Positions 1 through 14,500 of a DNA stretch of 64,000 nucleotides are shown piece after piece. Numbering within the stretch: the stretch's first letter is position 1; the number at the start of each line of letters is the position of its first letter. Origin of the DNA: Oreohelix idahoensis (lineage: Eukaryota > Mollusca > Gastropoda > Stylommatophora > Oreohelicidae); the NCBI GenBank assembly GCA_024509875.1, contig JAMPIV010022934.1, positions 62,001 to 126,000 of the forward strand. Reading direction: 5' to 3'. The notes under the pieces are model-generated. The model was given only the letters and a program-made list of their open reading frames with translations. It ran no database searches and was not told where the DNA came from. The position numbers and the translations under genes are program-made.

Positions 1-780
1 AAATGTCGATGTTAACATATGCACTTTAAAATTAATGGAAGTTTCAAACTTTTCAAATCAGTGTAAACATAAATGAAAACATATTCAATTTATATTATGA
101 ACACTTTTTAATCAGTGGGAATGTAAATGTAAACATATTCTATCTGTACTATTTACCTTTTCATTTAAATGCAATGTAAAGCGAAAGCTATTCAATTTAA
201 ATTTAAAAGAAAATTTTATCCCGAGGAATTAAATTTAATTCTCATCGAGGGTAAATTCTGAGATAAATTTGATGGTAGAATACAAGAAAGGGGACACATA
301 AGTATGTGTCGGGAAACGCAATACTCAGGAGAGCGTTTCGTTTCTATTCTGTATCATAGTTATTGGTGGTAGCAGCAGAAAGTACTATCGCTGGAACAAA
401 AAGGGAACTGTGGCCTAAGCTTTAAGGCGAGGAACCAACATTGTAGACTCTCCTTGACATGTCTGGAAAACGAGCTACACCCGACAATATTGACCAAAGA
501 CGAGCGTGAGCAGTGTAAAAGGAACCAACCCATCAGCGGGAGCAGAAACTAATATTAGCAGCTAAGTGCAAAATATACGCTGCCAAAGTGAACTTTTTTT
601 CATCGACTCTACTATAAATCAATGATGAAACTTTTCTTCTAAACTATTCAATTATTTTCAAACTGTTGAAACTTAAGTGATTATTAAATTTTGTTATTTG
701 TAATTTTACAAATTTAACTTCGATTTAATCCTTTTAAATGTATTGCATGTTTGTCTCAGTCAATTTACTACACACACTCT
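1..780. other. AT-rich DNA without recognisable gene
   Basis: No ORF with a recognisable domain and no clear repeat structure. It ends where an antisense LINE-A 3' end begins. Confidence 0.5.
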
Positions 781-787
781 AAACAGA

Positions 788-1015
788 GCTATCAATACCC
801 TTTAGCTCCCCAAGGAGCATATGCCTTCAACAAACACATGCCAAGTCTTCGTGTCTTGTGCCATCCGCTCAAGATCTTTTCATGTTTTCCTCATCATTTT
901 CACCTCTGTTTCCAGTTCCCTTCTCCATGTGTTTTTTGGTCTACCTCTGCCTCTCTTTCCCTGTGGATTCCAGAACAAGGACTGCCTTGTAATGCTATCA
1001 ACAGGTTTCCTCAAT
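788..1015 (-). repeat. LINE-A 3' end, antisense fragment
   Basis: Read on the minus strand this matches the 3' coding end of the copy at 8534-8957, including the stretch that encodes a Gly/Lys/Arg-rich KRGRGRP motif and the final VEGL-type residues. The match starts at the element's 3' terminus and stops at the segment encoding RKPVDS. It is a 5'-truncated non-LTR insertion with no usable reading frame of its own; the short plus-strand ORFs over it are shadows. Confidence 0.8.
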
Positions 1016-1429
1016 AAACAGAGCTGTACCTGAATAATAAGAATTCCACTGAGTAAATCAGAGGTGGGGGCTTCTTCTTCTTCTTTCATTCGCTTGAAAT
1101 ATATTGTCTATATCTGCAATGTTGTTTCTTGTATATTCTTCACTGTAGGTGGGGGCTAAACGAGCTAAAATTAATCATTGCTTAATTCTTCAAAAAAGTA
1201 GTCGGAGATTCTAGAATTAACGTACTCTGCCAAAGCAGCATTGTTTTCGCTTATCTGAATATCTTGTGAACACTCCCGAGTGATAGAAGCGACATTACCC
1301 TTCTATTTACAAATCTGCCAAGAGTAATCTTGTGTGAAGGTAGACACCTTTGAATCCCATTGTTGCGCACATATTCTTTTGTGACGCACAGATTACTGTT
1401 GGTAGACATACAAATGTAAAGTATAACTA

Positions 1430-1640
1430 TTTGTCTGATCTTCTTTCTTCTTCTTCTTCCGTCCTTAGCCACCGACCGTCAAAGCAGTCAGTGGCCATTA
1501 CGCCTAGTGGCGTCTTAGGGCAACAGCAAATATGTTTTCTTTGCCATTGTTTCCCATCACGCCTATTGGCGTCTTTAGGGCAACGGCAAATCAATCCATT
1601 TGCTGTTGTTTCCGTAATCGAAGTGACTGGCAAAATCAGC
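1430..1640 (-). repeat. 3' end of another non-LTR family (LINE-D), antisense
   Basis: The minus strand encodes residues like VMATDCFDGRWLR followed by a run of Glu from a GAA-type tail. The same segment is antisense at 44130-44440, where more of the coding 3' end is kept. The TTC-rich run at 1439-1460 is the reverse complement of the element's 3' microsatellite tail. Confidence 0.6.
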
Positions 1641-2975
1641 CCCCCCCGTTGGTAACTGATGAAAGGTATTTATTGATTCTCATGAGGGACAGAACCCTGC
1701 TTGGTCGGTGTTAATTTCGGTTATATGGGTTATCTGTTCAAAGGGAATGTAGTGTCTCAATTGGCGTATGAATACTAGATTTACGGCTGGTATGGTGAAA
1801 TAGATTGGTCTTGGCTAAAAAATAACGAATTTATAAATCTTGACTATTTAAGGTGAACATATCTTTGTATCTTTGATTTACATTCGGACTAAGCTGAACT
1901 CTGGGGTGAAAACTCGCAACGTGGATTTTGTGGGTGGACAAGAAGGCTGTCATGTCGTCGCTACTAATGGGCTGGTCGATTAGAAAGTTTGAAGAAGACT
2001 CTGGATTTATTCTAGGAATTATTGTTTCTAGCTGTATGAATTGTATTATCAGAGAAAATGTCCATTATTAACGCCTAGGAATGGCGTGCGTTATTCGCTT
2101 GTATGTGTTTTCCTAAAGCCAGGTAAAACCAAAACTTTTTTTTGCTGAACTTTTTTGCTAAGCATAGATGGGAGACGTATTATCGTACATCTAAATTACA
2201 GACAGAAGATGGGACGTGTTATCTAGCAGCACTAAATCACTTGATGTAACCAGCCTTATTTAGCAGATGATGTATAGAAGCAATGAGGACATTTACGTAT
2301 GAATAACGAAGTAATTCTACTTCATAATTTTTCATCCTGGGGGAGCGAAGCTCTCGGAGGAGAGCCATTTTGGATTCCCGCCATTGTAAGCGGATCATTG
2401 TCGGAGAACAGAAAAGGTCTTATTATCTGATGATGGTACAGAGATCTATATAATGAAAACCCACTACTGTGGTTTAACATTGTTGCTATAAACATTGGAT
2501 GAATTTACGGCTTGAGAAACTTAGCCAGGAGAAGTTCTGTCAGTGAAACCATTGTTGATGATTAGGTATCCACCTTATCCTGCCTTAACTGACGCCGATT
2601 AGTCATTTGACCATCTGATAGCATGAGACGATAGACAACCAGAATATTGATTACTATCGTTCCATTAATATTTTTGCCACATTAATGCACATCTGATATT
2701 GTCACCCATTTTTTATACGATGATTTTTGTGCCAACCTGTTCAATGACTGTAATATGATGTCGAAGTGTACGTCCATTATTAAATGTATGAAACGTCATC
2801 AGTGGTCTGCCCTTTATTGACTTCAAGCTATGATTGAGTGAGTGACCTGTCAACCTAACAGAACTATACACCCATTCGCGGTATTTACATCTACACTCTC
2901 ACTCTATGTCCAACACGGTCCCTTGTCTGAATCCAACCTTGACGTTTGACCTAACTACTTAACACTGTGTCGGGA
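1641..2975. other. No gene recognised
   Basis: Unique-looking AT-rich DNA. No supported ORF, RNA gene or tandem repeat was seen. Confidence 0.45.
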
Positions 2976-2979
2976 AGAG

Positions 2980-4020
2980 TTGACCATTCATAACCTTATG
3001 AAAGAAGTATCAGCAAACATCACAACAAAAGAACGCGCTTTATCACCCATATTAGATACTCTTGGGTTTTGGCCACTGTTGGACCACTACTGCAAAGCAG
3101 GGAAGGCAATACCGTCACAGAGAGAGAAGAAATACCAGCAGAATGGAAGGAAGGTTATCTGGTCAAGTTACCTAAGAAGGGAAATTTACAAGAGTGCACA
3201 AATTATAGAGGAATAATGTTACTATCAGTGCCAGGAATAGTATTAAAAAGAATCATCCTTGAGAGATTAAAAGAATCCATAGACAAGCATCTGAGAGATG
3301 AACAAGCAGGTTTTCAACAAAACAGATCATGTACAGAACAGATAGCCACATTGACAATAATAGTTGAACAAAGTCTGGAATGGAATTCACCGTTATACAT
3401 CGGATTCGTGGACTTTTGACAGTGTAGACAGAGAATCACTTTGGAAATTGATGAGGCATAATGGAGTTCCCATGAAGATCATTAACTTATTAAGGAAGAC
3501 CTATGAAGACGTGACATGCAGAGTTCTTCATGAAGGACAACTTACAGAACCGTTTAGGATTAGAACGGGAGTGAGACAGGGATGACTCTTGTCTCCATTT
3601 CTTTTCTTACTAGCAATAGATTGGGTTGTGAAAACATCGACATCACACAACCGAAATGGAATCCAGTGGAATCTGACTAAACAGCTTGATGATCTAGATT
3701 TTGCAGATGACTTGGCTTTTCTGTCCCATAACCATAATCAGGTACAAGAGAAAATGAAAATTCTCGATGAGAGGTCATAACAAGTGGGCCTGGAAATACA
3801 CAGGTAAAAGACAAAGATTATGAGAATAAATGCAAGAAATGATAACAAGGTTGAAGAAACACCACTAAAGGATGTAGAATCGAACACATATCTTGGCAGT
3901 AATATAAAGTTGGAGGGACAAACAGTAATATCAAAATAAGAATACAAAAAGCAAGAGGAGCTATCATTGCATTGGGAAACATATGGAGAACAAGAGAAAT
4001 CGAGTCCAACACGAAAATAA
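2980..4020 (+). pseudogene. LINE-A reverse transcriptase, broken copy
   Basis: A non-LTR retrotransposon reverse transcriptase spread over several reading frames. In order: the fingers region with a KLPKKGNLQECTNYRG motif near 3165-3210, then LLSVPG, an RDEQAGFQQNRSC block near 3300, SVDRESLWKLM near 3420, TGVRQG near 3570, LLSPFLFLLAIDW near 3590, and the catalytic FADD (the YxDD equivalent of this group) near 3700. The frame is broken near 3415, by an in-frame stop TGA right after TGVRQG (3583-3585), and again after 3780. The match continues weakly to about 4020 in the thumb region. No endonuclease part is seen upstream. The RT type looks like the RTE or a related clade, which I infer from motif wording rather than a tree. 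It is not functional. Confidence 0.85.
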
Positions 4021-4321
4021 GAATCTTGTCGCGAGAGGTTCAGATGTTATTGAAATTAAAGATATCCTGGACAATAAGATGTATCAGACGATACCAGGAT
4101 AGTGCCAGATAAGAGACTGGTCTTATAAGAAATACCCCCTTCTCTGAAAAGAGCAAGGGTGTATCGACAATCAAAGGTAGGGTCAACTTTAAAATTCAAT
4201 ATGATGATAGTGTTCAAACTTTTTTCTGAAGGTCTAAGTGCTAAACCTCTCAAGATCCTCCCTTGAATAATGGATTTATTATATTTTATTGACTCTGGTA
4301 GGGGAATTAATTAATTTACTT

Positions 4322-6059
<1,738 letters not shown>

Positions 6060-7620
6060 TCATTCTTCGATTGAACCCATTCGTCATTATTCAGTCGCTG
6101 TTCGAGCTCTCTTTAAATAGTAATCGATGAGGTGTCTATCACAGTCCCAACAGTAATGCAAGCATTGAAGGGCTCCAATTGCCTTGATACCTTGGTCTTA
6201 GCAGCAATGTCCTGGTGAAATCGTTCACCATGTACTGACCGCTCCACTGTTTGATGCTAAAGAAATCCAGATATAATCTAGAAAATGAATTTTCAAAGAC
6301 ATTTCTTCAATACTTCAGAAATTTTTTCTACAATTTATTGTAATTATCAGATCTGTTGTTTAAGAAAGCTGACAAATGCAGCCCATGCTGCTTTTTCCTT
6401 GCCATGCAACACAAAGAAACTATCATGAAGAAGTTTTCGACCTTGCGGACAACAAATACTCCTCTCTTGAGCTTCACTCAGTCTTGGAAATTTTCTGGAC
6501 ATTGTGAAAGCCTCATCTGTTTTCTACATTGCCTCACAGTTTTTTCATAAGACCCATCTTAATGTGCAAGGGTGGCAACAAAATCTTGCTTGGTGTCCGA
6601 CAAGTGCTGGGTTCTCAACGACTGCCACTGCTTGGGTTTTGGCCATGTCTTTGATGTAATGGTCACTTCGTGCACTGCATCCCAGCACAGGGAAGCAATA
6701 CACTTGGTGTCACACCCTGTAGTCCAAGAAATACCAGCGACCACTTTTAAGGAAGGTTACTGGTCAATGATGATGATCGTAGTTTTACCTAAGAAGGGAA
6801 AGTTTACAAGAGTGCACAAAACTCTTCGGTATGTAATTGATTTTGAGGGCAGCCATTAAACAGAAATGTAAGTGGGCACGCAGAAGTAAGGTATAGAGGA
6901 ATAATGTTACTATCAGTGCCAGGAATAGCTTTATTAAAAATCAAGAATCATCCTTGAGAGATTAAACCAGAAAACGCAGAATCCTTTTTGAAAAGCATCT
7001 GAGAGATGAACAAGCAGGGGGTTTTAAACAAAACAGATCACCCACCCATGTACAGAAACAGATAGCCACATTCCACAATAATAGTTGAACAAAGTCTGAA
7101 TGGAATTCACCGTTATAGCTCTGCCTTGTTCTTCGTAAACTCAGATCTTTACAAATAATTCAGTTCACCTTGGGTTATGAAGTGTGGTTTAGTGAATGTA
7201 GTTTGCTCAAAATCTTGGTCGCTTGAGGTTGATGGTTCAGGACCACCAATGTCCTCTTCTTCATCAGTGGAAGCAGCTGAAAATGATTCTGGCACTTTGG
7301 GAACTGGTAGGTCATCGCCATGTGGTACCGGACGTATTGCAGAGGGGATGTTTGGATATTCCAGAGTCCATTTGTTCTTCTTTGACATGCCTTTCATTGG
7401 AGGGACCATGCAAAAGTAAAAAACAGTTGTTGAATGATCAGAGGGCTCTCTCCAAATCCATTGGGACTGCAAAAGGATAGCTTGCCTTTTGCCATGCAAC
7501 CACAGTTTTAAGATGTGCTGCACATGTATTGCAGCATATGTGTGGCGCCCAGCTCTTATCTGATCTACTATTCTGCAGCCAAAATACAAACTTAGTTATA
7601 CGTTTTTGGAGTGTCACCTC
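6060..7620 (-). pseudogene. Unnamed mobile-element ORF, decayed and interrupted by LINE-A
   Basis: On the minus strand the part at 7149-7589 encodes YPNIPSAIRPVPH, an acidic and Ser-rich linker, and an ITQGELNYL end followed after a stop by KNKAEL. Downstream on the same strand, near 6203-6232, an HGERFHQDIA motif appears. I recall these two blocks, in this order, in a multicopy ORF of many invertebrate genomes, but I cannot give its superfamily with confidence. Between the two blocks (about 6727-7117) LINE-A sequence is present. Stops and frame changes break the ORF throughout. It is probably a transposon-derived pseudogene. Confidence 0.55.
6727..7117 (+). pseudogene. LINE-A RT fragment with many small insertions
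   Basis: Parallel to 3130-3400 (the KLPKKGN through RSCTEQIATL region), but interrupted by numerous extra pieces of 2-70 bp. Long identical stretches remain, for example around 6900-6930 and 7000-7015. It ends exactly where the minus-strand element resumes (7118). A further piece of the same LINE region, matching 3627-3700, reappears at about 7797-7880 with the same pattern of extra bases. See findings: this may be a consensus artefact or a complex rearrangement. Confidence 0.7.
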
Positions 7621-7880
7621 AACATATATAACATAAATTATTAGCACTGTTCACACATGTCCTAGGCATTTCTAACTACGATACTTTTGATAAGGACAAA
7701 TGCACTAACTAATGGCAAAATTTTATCAGAGATAAGATATTTATACACAAAGGTGATGTAATCATAGATGCATCATCAACTTCTAGTTGTTACATATGTG
7801 AAAACATCGACAATCGCACAACAACGAAATGGAATCGTCAGTGTAATCTGAAATTGACCGTAATTGGTCATTGATTAGAT

Positions 7881-8525
7881 TTTGACCAATGAACTTAGCA
7901 TATATCTTGAAAACTAGAGCCAATCAACATTTTTTAATGTCATTTTCGTTTTCAGCACACCAAAATTAGTTAAGATCAGCTATTTTCATTTCTGGTACAT
8001 TTTGGTTGTTGACTAGTGTAATTGAAGTGATTTTTGCCTTCTTGTTCAATGTGCAAAATTTTTAATATTTAATATCTCTCTAAATTCTGGGCCGATTTTG
8101 ATCATTTAAAGTTAGAATTATACTGTGAATTTATCTCTACCTTTCTATCTAATAATTGTTTAGTTAGCAAAATGCATTTAAATCTATGCAGACTTTAACG
8201 AAATTGGGGACTACCCTGATGTATAGATGTCATTTTAAACAATTTTTCTCTATAATTGAACTACTATTCGAGGAAGTCTTTGCACCTACCTCCCAAGTAA
8301 CATTCCCGTTGTTGAAATATCTATACCTTTCCGTTTAAACATCTTTAAAAGAAATTAAATAAATTCGTACAAAATTTACACAAAATGGGCCTCTATGTTA
8401 AGCCTAAAAGGTTTCATTTACACACCAGAAAAAAGGAGCGTTTTCATTGGGAAATTTGTATCGGTCCGGAGAACTATAGATTGCGTGCGGTAAAATGGGA
8501 CCGTTGTGAAAACCAATAAGAATCT
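7881..8525. other. No gene recognised
   Basis: AT-rich sequence without supported ORFs or repeats. Confidence 0.4.
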
Positions 8526-8533
8526 TCAACTCA

Positions 8534-8957
8534 AATGTCGTCAGTCCTGTTGTATGACTCTGAGACATGGAGAACAACAAAAACAACAACCAAAAAGCTA
8601 CAGACTTTTATAAACGGATGCTTGCGTAGAATAGAAGGACTGAAATGGTATGACAAAGTCACAAATATGGAATTGATGACAAGAACCAGATAAGTGATAG
8701 TGGAACAAAAGTTGAGAAGACGCTGGCGATGGATAGGACACACATTGAGGAAACCTGTTGATAGCATTACAAGGCAGTCCTTGTTCTGGAATCCACAGGG
8801 AAAGAGAGGCAGAGGTAGACCAACAAACACATGGAGAAGAGAACTGGATACAGAGGTGAAAATGATGAGGAAAACATGGAAAGAACTTGAGCGGATGGCA
8901 CAGGACAGGAAGACTTGGCATGTGTTTGTTGAAGGCCTATGCTCCTCGGGGAGCTAA
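8534..8957 (+). pseudogene. LINE-A 3' coding end, 5'-truncated copy
   Basis: Encodes the C-terminal part of the LINE-A polyprotein: thumb region with LQTFINGCLRRIEGLKWYDK, an in-frame stop near 8690, then RRRWRWIGHTLRK, WNPQGKRGRGRP, TWRRELDTEVKMM and the terminal VEGLCSSGS. The arrangement (helix, IGH motif, basic GRP motif, tryptophan-rich end) is typical of non-LTR RT C-termini in animals. It is the best reference in this window for the segments that turned into minisatellites elsewhere: the WYDKVTNMELMT region at about 8640-8685, and the last 60 bp. Confidence 0.85.
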
Positions 8958-9794
8958 AGGGTATTGATTGAATGTAAGACACATCTTTACGTGTAGGCCA
9001 ACTTCATTTATGGTTAGATTTTAAAAGTGTCTTTATTAAACTGGCTGGTGAAACTTGGTTTTATTTTTTTTTAAATTATGTAAAATAAAATGCTGAAAGG
9101 GTAAACAAACATAAGTGCCGAAGCATGTTTTCCTTTCTGTTAACAAAGTCAGACCTTCGCTAAAGCTTTCACAGCCATTAAAAGTCTCCAGAAACACATT
9201 CCGTTACAAATCTTCTCTTGTCTTTGATGGTCACTCGGCATACGCCATTCTCATGTTTTCGCTTTAGAGGTTTTTTTTTGCCTTTTTGTGGCGAGACAAG
9301 TTTTCTTTCAACCTAGACCGAATCGCGTCGGTTATATCAGAGCGTAATTGCCGTTCAAATATGTCAACTTGGTCAACTCAATGCACTAAGCCCCAAACAT
9401 GACTGCTAGTGTCTATCAGCAAGCACGATAAAGCCCTGAAAAGGACTGGTAGCACTAGCAGCGTTCATAAATATTAAACCCTGAAAAGAACTACTAGTGT
9501 CTATTCGTTGTCATGGTGACGCCCTAATAAGGGCTAGTCCTGGAAATGACTGCCTGCTACGTCGACGCTGTATTATGAAATGCAGCCCTTTCGGGTTCAT
9601 TGATATAAATAGCCCTGAGATCTTAGCAAAGTGAGATACAATATATAATTCTGACATGGTTTAAACGGCTTCGTGATAACTGCTTGACCTCTGTTTCCCC
9701 CGTCTGACATATCTGCTACACCCAACCCTTCTCGGCGCCTTCTCTGTACGTGACTATCACTGAAGCTTTGAATTTATTAACATAATTTAGCCGC
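8958..9794. other. No gene recognised
   Basis: Between 9390 and 9560 short phrases such as CCCTGAAAAG and ACTAGTGTCTAT recur loosely, but I cannot define a repeat unit. No supported ORF. Confidence 0.4.
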
Positions 9795-9968
9795 TCCTTA
9801 CGGAGCATGGACTTACTACTGCGGCTGGCTGCTTGCAGGAAGCCCACGCCAGAGCATGCGTTCTTGCCGTGGTTCTTTATGGAGCTATTTGTTTGACATG
9901 ATGAGGTTGCCAACCCCATGCGCAACCTCACATTAGCAGCTTTTTTGCGAGATGCTCAAAGACCCTGT
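9795..9968 (+). repeat. Interspersed repeat family P, copy 1
   Basis: Contains the family's core, TGTTTGACATGATGAGGTTG followed by CCAACCCCATGCGCAACC, then CACATTAGCAG. Copies in the same orientation lie at about 22425-22560, 40600-40830 and 52870-53055; antisense copies lie at 10962-11062, 19697-19800 and 48190-48345. No coding capacity. It may be a SINE or a non-autonomous element; termini are not resolved. Confidence 0.65.
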
Positions 9969-9969
9969 T

Positions 9970-9995
9970 CCCCCCCCCCCCCCCCCCCCCCCCCC
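9970..9995. repeat. Poly-C tract (26 C)
   Basis: Uninterrupted run of 26 cytosines directly after a family P copy. Confidence 0.97.
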
Positions 9996-10194
9996 AGTGG
10001 TAGATGGTAGGCGGAGGGGGATGTGGTAGATGTTAAAGAAGAGCAGTAAACAACACGCTCGGTACTCCCACCGCACATTAAAGGAAGTAACTAGACAACG
10101 GGTGTAGTAATTCGGCAATGCCAATAAATTTAGCCGCGACAGTTTTTTTCAGGAATTCTCAGATTTTAATTTTATTTTTGTTGGGCATTTATCT

Positions 10195-10432
10195 CGAAGC
10201 GTCCAGCTCGCTAAATAGTGGCCTCTCGTGGATAAGTTACCCGGTTCGAAACCTGACAGGTCAAACTGCATTCTAACCAGCTGTAAGTTGGTAGCATACC
10301 TGACTCTGCTCTGGAGTTAGGGAAGGCAAAGGCCGCGAGCACGGAACCAGTCACCCTACCTCATAAAGATGGGTCTAGTATCGTAAAGTTTCTAACACTT
10401 CACTCCCTACGACAATATCTGAGTTCGGACTT
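10195..10432 (+). repeat. tRNA-derived SINE family S2, copy 1
   Basis: A degenerate box B (CGGTTCGAAACC, about 10242-10253) follows a tRNA-like head. The body contains GAGTTAGGGAAGGCAAAGGC near 10315 and ends with CTAACACTTCACTCCCTACG and AATATCTGA. The same body occurs at 50748-50990, and in part at 42690-42800, which establishes it as a dispersed family. Confidence 0.7.
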
Positions 10433-10961
10433 CCTTTTTATTTTAACTAATTCACCATCTCATCATTCCTTCTCTTTTCCTAAGGAGCATAAGAATATAA
10501 CCTATCCTCGCCATGTATTTTTAATATGTGCCCTGGTGCCAGACTGTACAGGCTACACTGTTCCTCTGGATTTACCATCTTCGTGGGTCATGCTGCATGG
10601 GCAACAGCTTGACCTCTTTACCCAAGCGCCCAACCTCGCGTCGGCCGAGACATTGTTTTTGGGGCGCGTTGCTATAGTCAGTAATGACTGAAAAGGATAT
10701 ACCACACTTTTTTTCAGCTCTGCTGTTGAGATCACCGCTGACTTGACATCATCTACCACCCTTCTTCTCTAGGTTCTCCTTGGTCTACGAACTCTTCTTG
10801 TTCCTTGTAGAAAATGTCCGTACCTCTGTTGAAGGAAGCTAGCAGTATATTCCTTGATTATAACAGAAAGCTGTATTACATTTGTGGCTCCGGTTTGATG
10901 TATGTGTAGAATATCCGTGACAACAAAGAGTTTATTTAGCAGGTCTGTAGCAAGTTTATTT

Positions 10962-11062
10962 TTCTTGCATTGGGCTGGCAACCTCACATACAAGATTGCT
11001 ACAGGAACCACCGCTGCATGGATGACCAGTGGTGGCTTCATAAGGGGCGATAAGGAAAATGC
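10962..11062 (-). repeat. Family P, antisense copy
   Basis: Holds GGCTGGCAACCTCACATACA and an ACCGCTGCATGG segment, the reverse complement of the family P core (compare 9795-9968 and 19697-19800). Confidence 0.5.
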
Positions 11063-11172
11063 TGATGACGTGGTAACAGCCTCGTGTGTTTCAAAATGCA
11101 GATATTCGTGTATTTGGTATTATTGTATGTCGTTATTTCTGTCTTGAATAATCTGTTACTGTGGTTGCTAGG

Positions 11173-11580
11173 CATAGGCAGTGACTACAACCCACGAAAG
11201 CCAGCTCCAAACCTCAGAAATTAGGTATCCGAAGAAGGTGGTTGAAGTAACAAGAAGAGAGTTGGTCTGCAACCAGATGATTCGTTTTGGCCTCAAAATC
11301 CAGCCCATGTAGAGACCCAAGTGGAACAGTCCCAATTATGATGGTTTGGTCATGTCTGCAGAATGGGAGAAGATCGGCTACTACGACAAATATGGAATGC
11401 TAAGAACCAGGGATCCAGACCTCCAGGACGATCCAGATTTCCCTGGGAGGACAGCATTAAACAATCCCTGAAGGACCGAGGACTAGATTGGAACCAGGCC
11501 AGGAGGAAGACAGCCGATAGGATAGTATGGCGCTCTCTCTGGCAAACCTCTACACCCCAAGTACTAAATAAGTAAGTATA
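11173..11580 (+). pseudogene. LINE-B 3' coding end, 5'-truncated copy
   Basis: Matches 28349-28560 of the long LINE-B copy and then continues past the point where that copy breaks off. Encodes the GHVCRMGEDRL motif, RPPGRSRFPWEDSI, and a tail RKTADRIVWRSLWQTSTPQV. It ends in an AAGTAAGT-type microsatellite tail at about 11570. Frame breaks occur before 11363. This copy supplies the natural 3' end of the family. Confidence 0.85.
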
Positions 11581-14500
11581 ATCTGTTACTCATCAGTCAA
11601 TAATAAATACATGGGATTATGAAAATGGGGGAAAAAAAGATATTGTTAGTCCGATCTAAGTTCTCTTAAATATCCTATCAGCGCCAGGTCAACTGCCAGA
11701 TTTTTAAAGGAGCTGCAGATGTGGCGAATAAAGAAGGGATTTTAATATAATCTATATAATTAAAATATTTTAATGATTTAATAACATATATACTAAAAAC
11801 GTATAGTCCTTCCGTTTCAAGGCAACACTGGTCACTATAGTGTTAGCGCAGAGGCGTCCATAAAGTATTCGACACAAAGAAAAATATATTATGCTTGCAA
11901 GTAGATTTTTAGTGCAGTGTATGATGGCAGCCCTCACCTGTCACCCGGGCGGACCGCACCCCTTAGTAACCCAATGTGTTAGCGTTCAAATATTCGATTC
12001 CATATGGTAAGTTTGTATGCAATCTTATTCTTTACCTAACTGCGTACATTACAAGTAATACCGTCATGCATCGTTTGCTCCTAATTAAAACTAAATAAAT
12101 AAAGAAAGAATTCACCACAGCTGTAATAACATTGCCACACGTGGCTGTCTGTGACGTAGTTGTCGACCCCTGTCCACGTGGTTATTCAGTAGAGATTCTC
12201 GTGTATGTCACGTTATTTAGGCCTCGTGTTGGTGTTTTAAATGCTGTTTTAACAGAGGCTCCTTCAAGCACCTGCTTCGTAGTAAGAGTCTGAATTCGAA
12301 ATCTAGGACCTTCAGTTCTCTTCTAAACCTAAATATTTTCACTCTGTCAAACCTGGCACGCCCCAGGAAAAATCTTGCAGGCAACACATCTGCATGCACT
12401 GTTTTCATTTTGAAAATATGCCGCTAGTTGTTCGTAGCTTATGGAGATGATTAGTTTTGATTATTTTGTTTTGAGGGACACACTGGGAAAAAATTAAATT
12501 AAAATTCAACTCACGTGCACGTTGGATAGATTTTATGTCCATTTTTATTTTCTAAAAAGAGACTACGTACAACCAAACACGTTATAAAATAGCCAGGTGC
12601 AGCCTTTTCTTTTTTAAAATAGAAGACCATTTTTTTTTTCTTCATAAAAATGTAGGACAAAATGAGAAATGCTCGTTTGGCTTCTTGGAATTTGTTCACA
12701 AACATGTAATGGAAAAATGGTTTATTCAAGGGACGTAACAAAGTAATTTACATCAAGTGCGCGAAAGAATAAAATGCATATGCATTTATTATTTCAAATA
12801 TAAATGGCCGTGGTTTTCTTAAGTATAAAATGGTTTGTCTGCTACTCTACTGATAATATGTATCTTCTTTGTTTATAGAACAAAGGTTTCTTTGCACCTT
12901 GAAAATTATTTATTTGTTGTTTTTAACCGTTCGCGGATTGCATTCCAAAATATAAGAGACAGTACAACATGTCCTTCAAGACTGTCGACTTGAGTGAGAG
13001 GAACAAGGTGCCAGCGTCGCCATCTCCAACCCAGTTGAAGGGGAAACTGGTGACGAGAGAAGCCTGAGACGGACTGGCAGCTTTATAAGAGAGATAGGTG
13101 TGGTTATTTGAGAGTGAAGAAGATAATGTACTTCTTTCTAATCCAATGCTACACACGCCATTCACAGAAGTTGTGTGCACATATGCTTGTTATATTTGCC
13201 GTAAAATGTTAATATTTGTATTTCTGCGTATGATTTCTTTGAATTTGTTCTGTTATGTGACTCTTGCCCTGCATGATGTCTGTATAATGTTTTTTTTACT
13301 GTAGGCCTACTTATTGTCAGTAAGGTTTTCATTCTTTCTTTTGTTTGTTAGTTTTTTTTTTTTTTTTTCGTTTATTTGAAATTAACTTCTTATTTTTACC
13401 AACGGCCTGCCCCTCGATCGCCCCTCGTGAAGCGTGGTCAGTTTTCTATGTGTGTCCGTTAACAAGGCTGATACATTTCTGGTGTTCGCCCATGAACAAA
13501 CACTTGATATATGAGCAAGTAACCCGCCAAAACATGACACACTCGCGGGGGGGGGGGAAGGAGATGCTTATGATGTGATCAACCTGCTGCATGTCCTGAT
13601 GAAAGCACTAATTTTCCTGTGATAATTTTATTCTATTCCATCCTACTTCAAACCTGTTCGGTGTTTGTAGTGAAACGCGTCATAACTTACGGTCATTGCG
13701 TTCAAAAAGTGATTGAAAGGTCTTTTAATGGGTGTTCAAGTTAGCTTTTACGGTGCAGTGCGCAAGCGTTTCTGTATTTTTCCGCAAAACTGACGGTTTT
13801 TTAATTATTGTTTGTTACAGGGCGTTTCAGTAAGAGAGTTAGCATATGGGGATTTATGCAGTGGCATATTTAGATTTTTTTGTTTGTTTTGGCGTGCGGG
13901 GGTCACTCTTGGAAGCTATTTTATTGTAATACGTTCTAAAAGATACCGAGTGCATTCTAAAGGCGAATAAATATCCTTTATATCAAATAGCTAATCTAAC
14001 GTGTATAAGCGGGAAAAGAAATCGAACCACCAAGTACATATCACGAAACAATACAGAAAAGGTGAATGACCTCCCTCTAAATACGCCGCTGTATTTATTA
14101 TATATCTTATTAGATGTATTTTTACTTTCATTTCTTTTACAGAACTAATAATTACTTCTAATTGCAGTTCTGTTTAAAAAAGAAAGAAAGAACAAACACG
14201 TCCAAGTCTTGTTGCCACAAGCAAAACTAACAAACAGACATAGATAGAAACCTATTCATATACATTCTGAAACAAGCGCTTTATAATCATGTAAGCCGTG
14301 ACAGGAAACGTGAAAAGTGTTCTTTGGTGCAGTTTGTTTAATCTTATATAAAGTTAACTTCTTGAAAACTTCTTGTCCAAACTACGACAAGATAATAAAC
14401 GCCAGCCTACCTAACACGAAAACTGGGTATTAAATTTTAGCGTAGCTCGGGAGTGTTGTCGACACGCAAATGTTAATTAAACTAATTAGTCTGTGAACTC

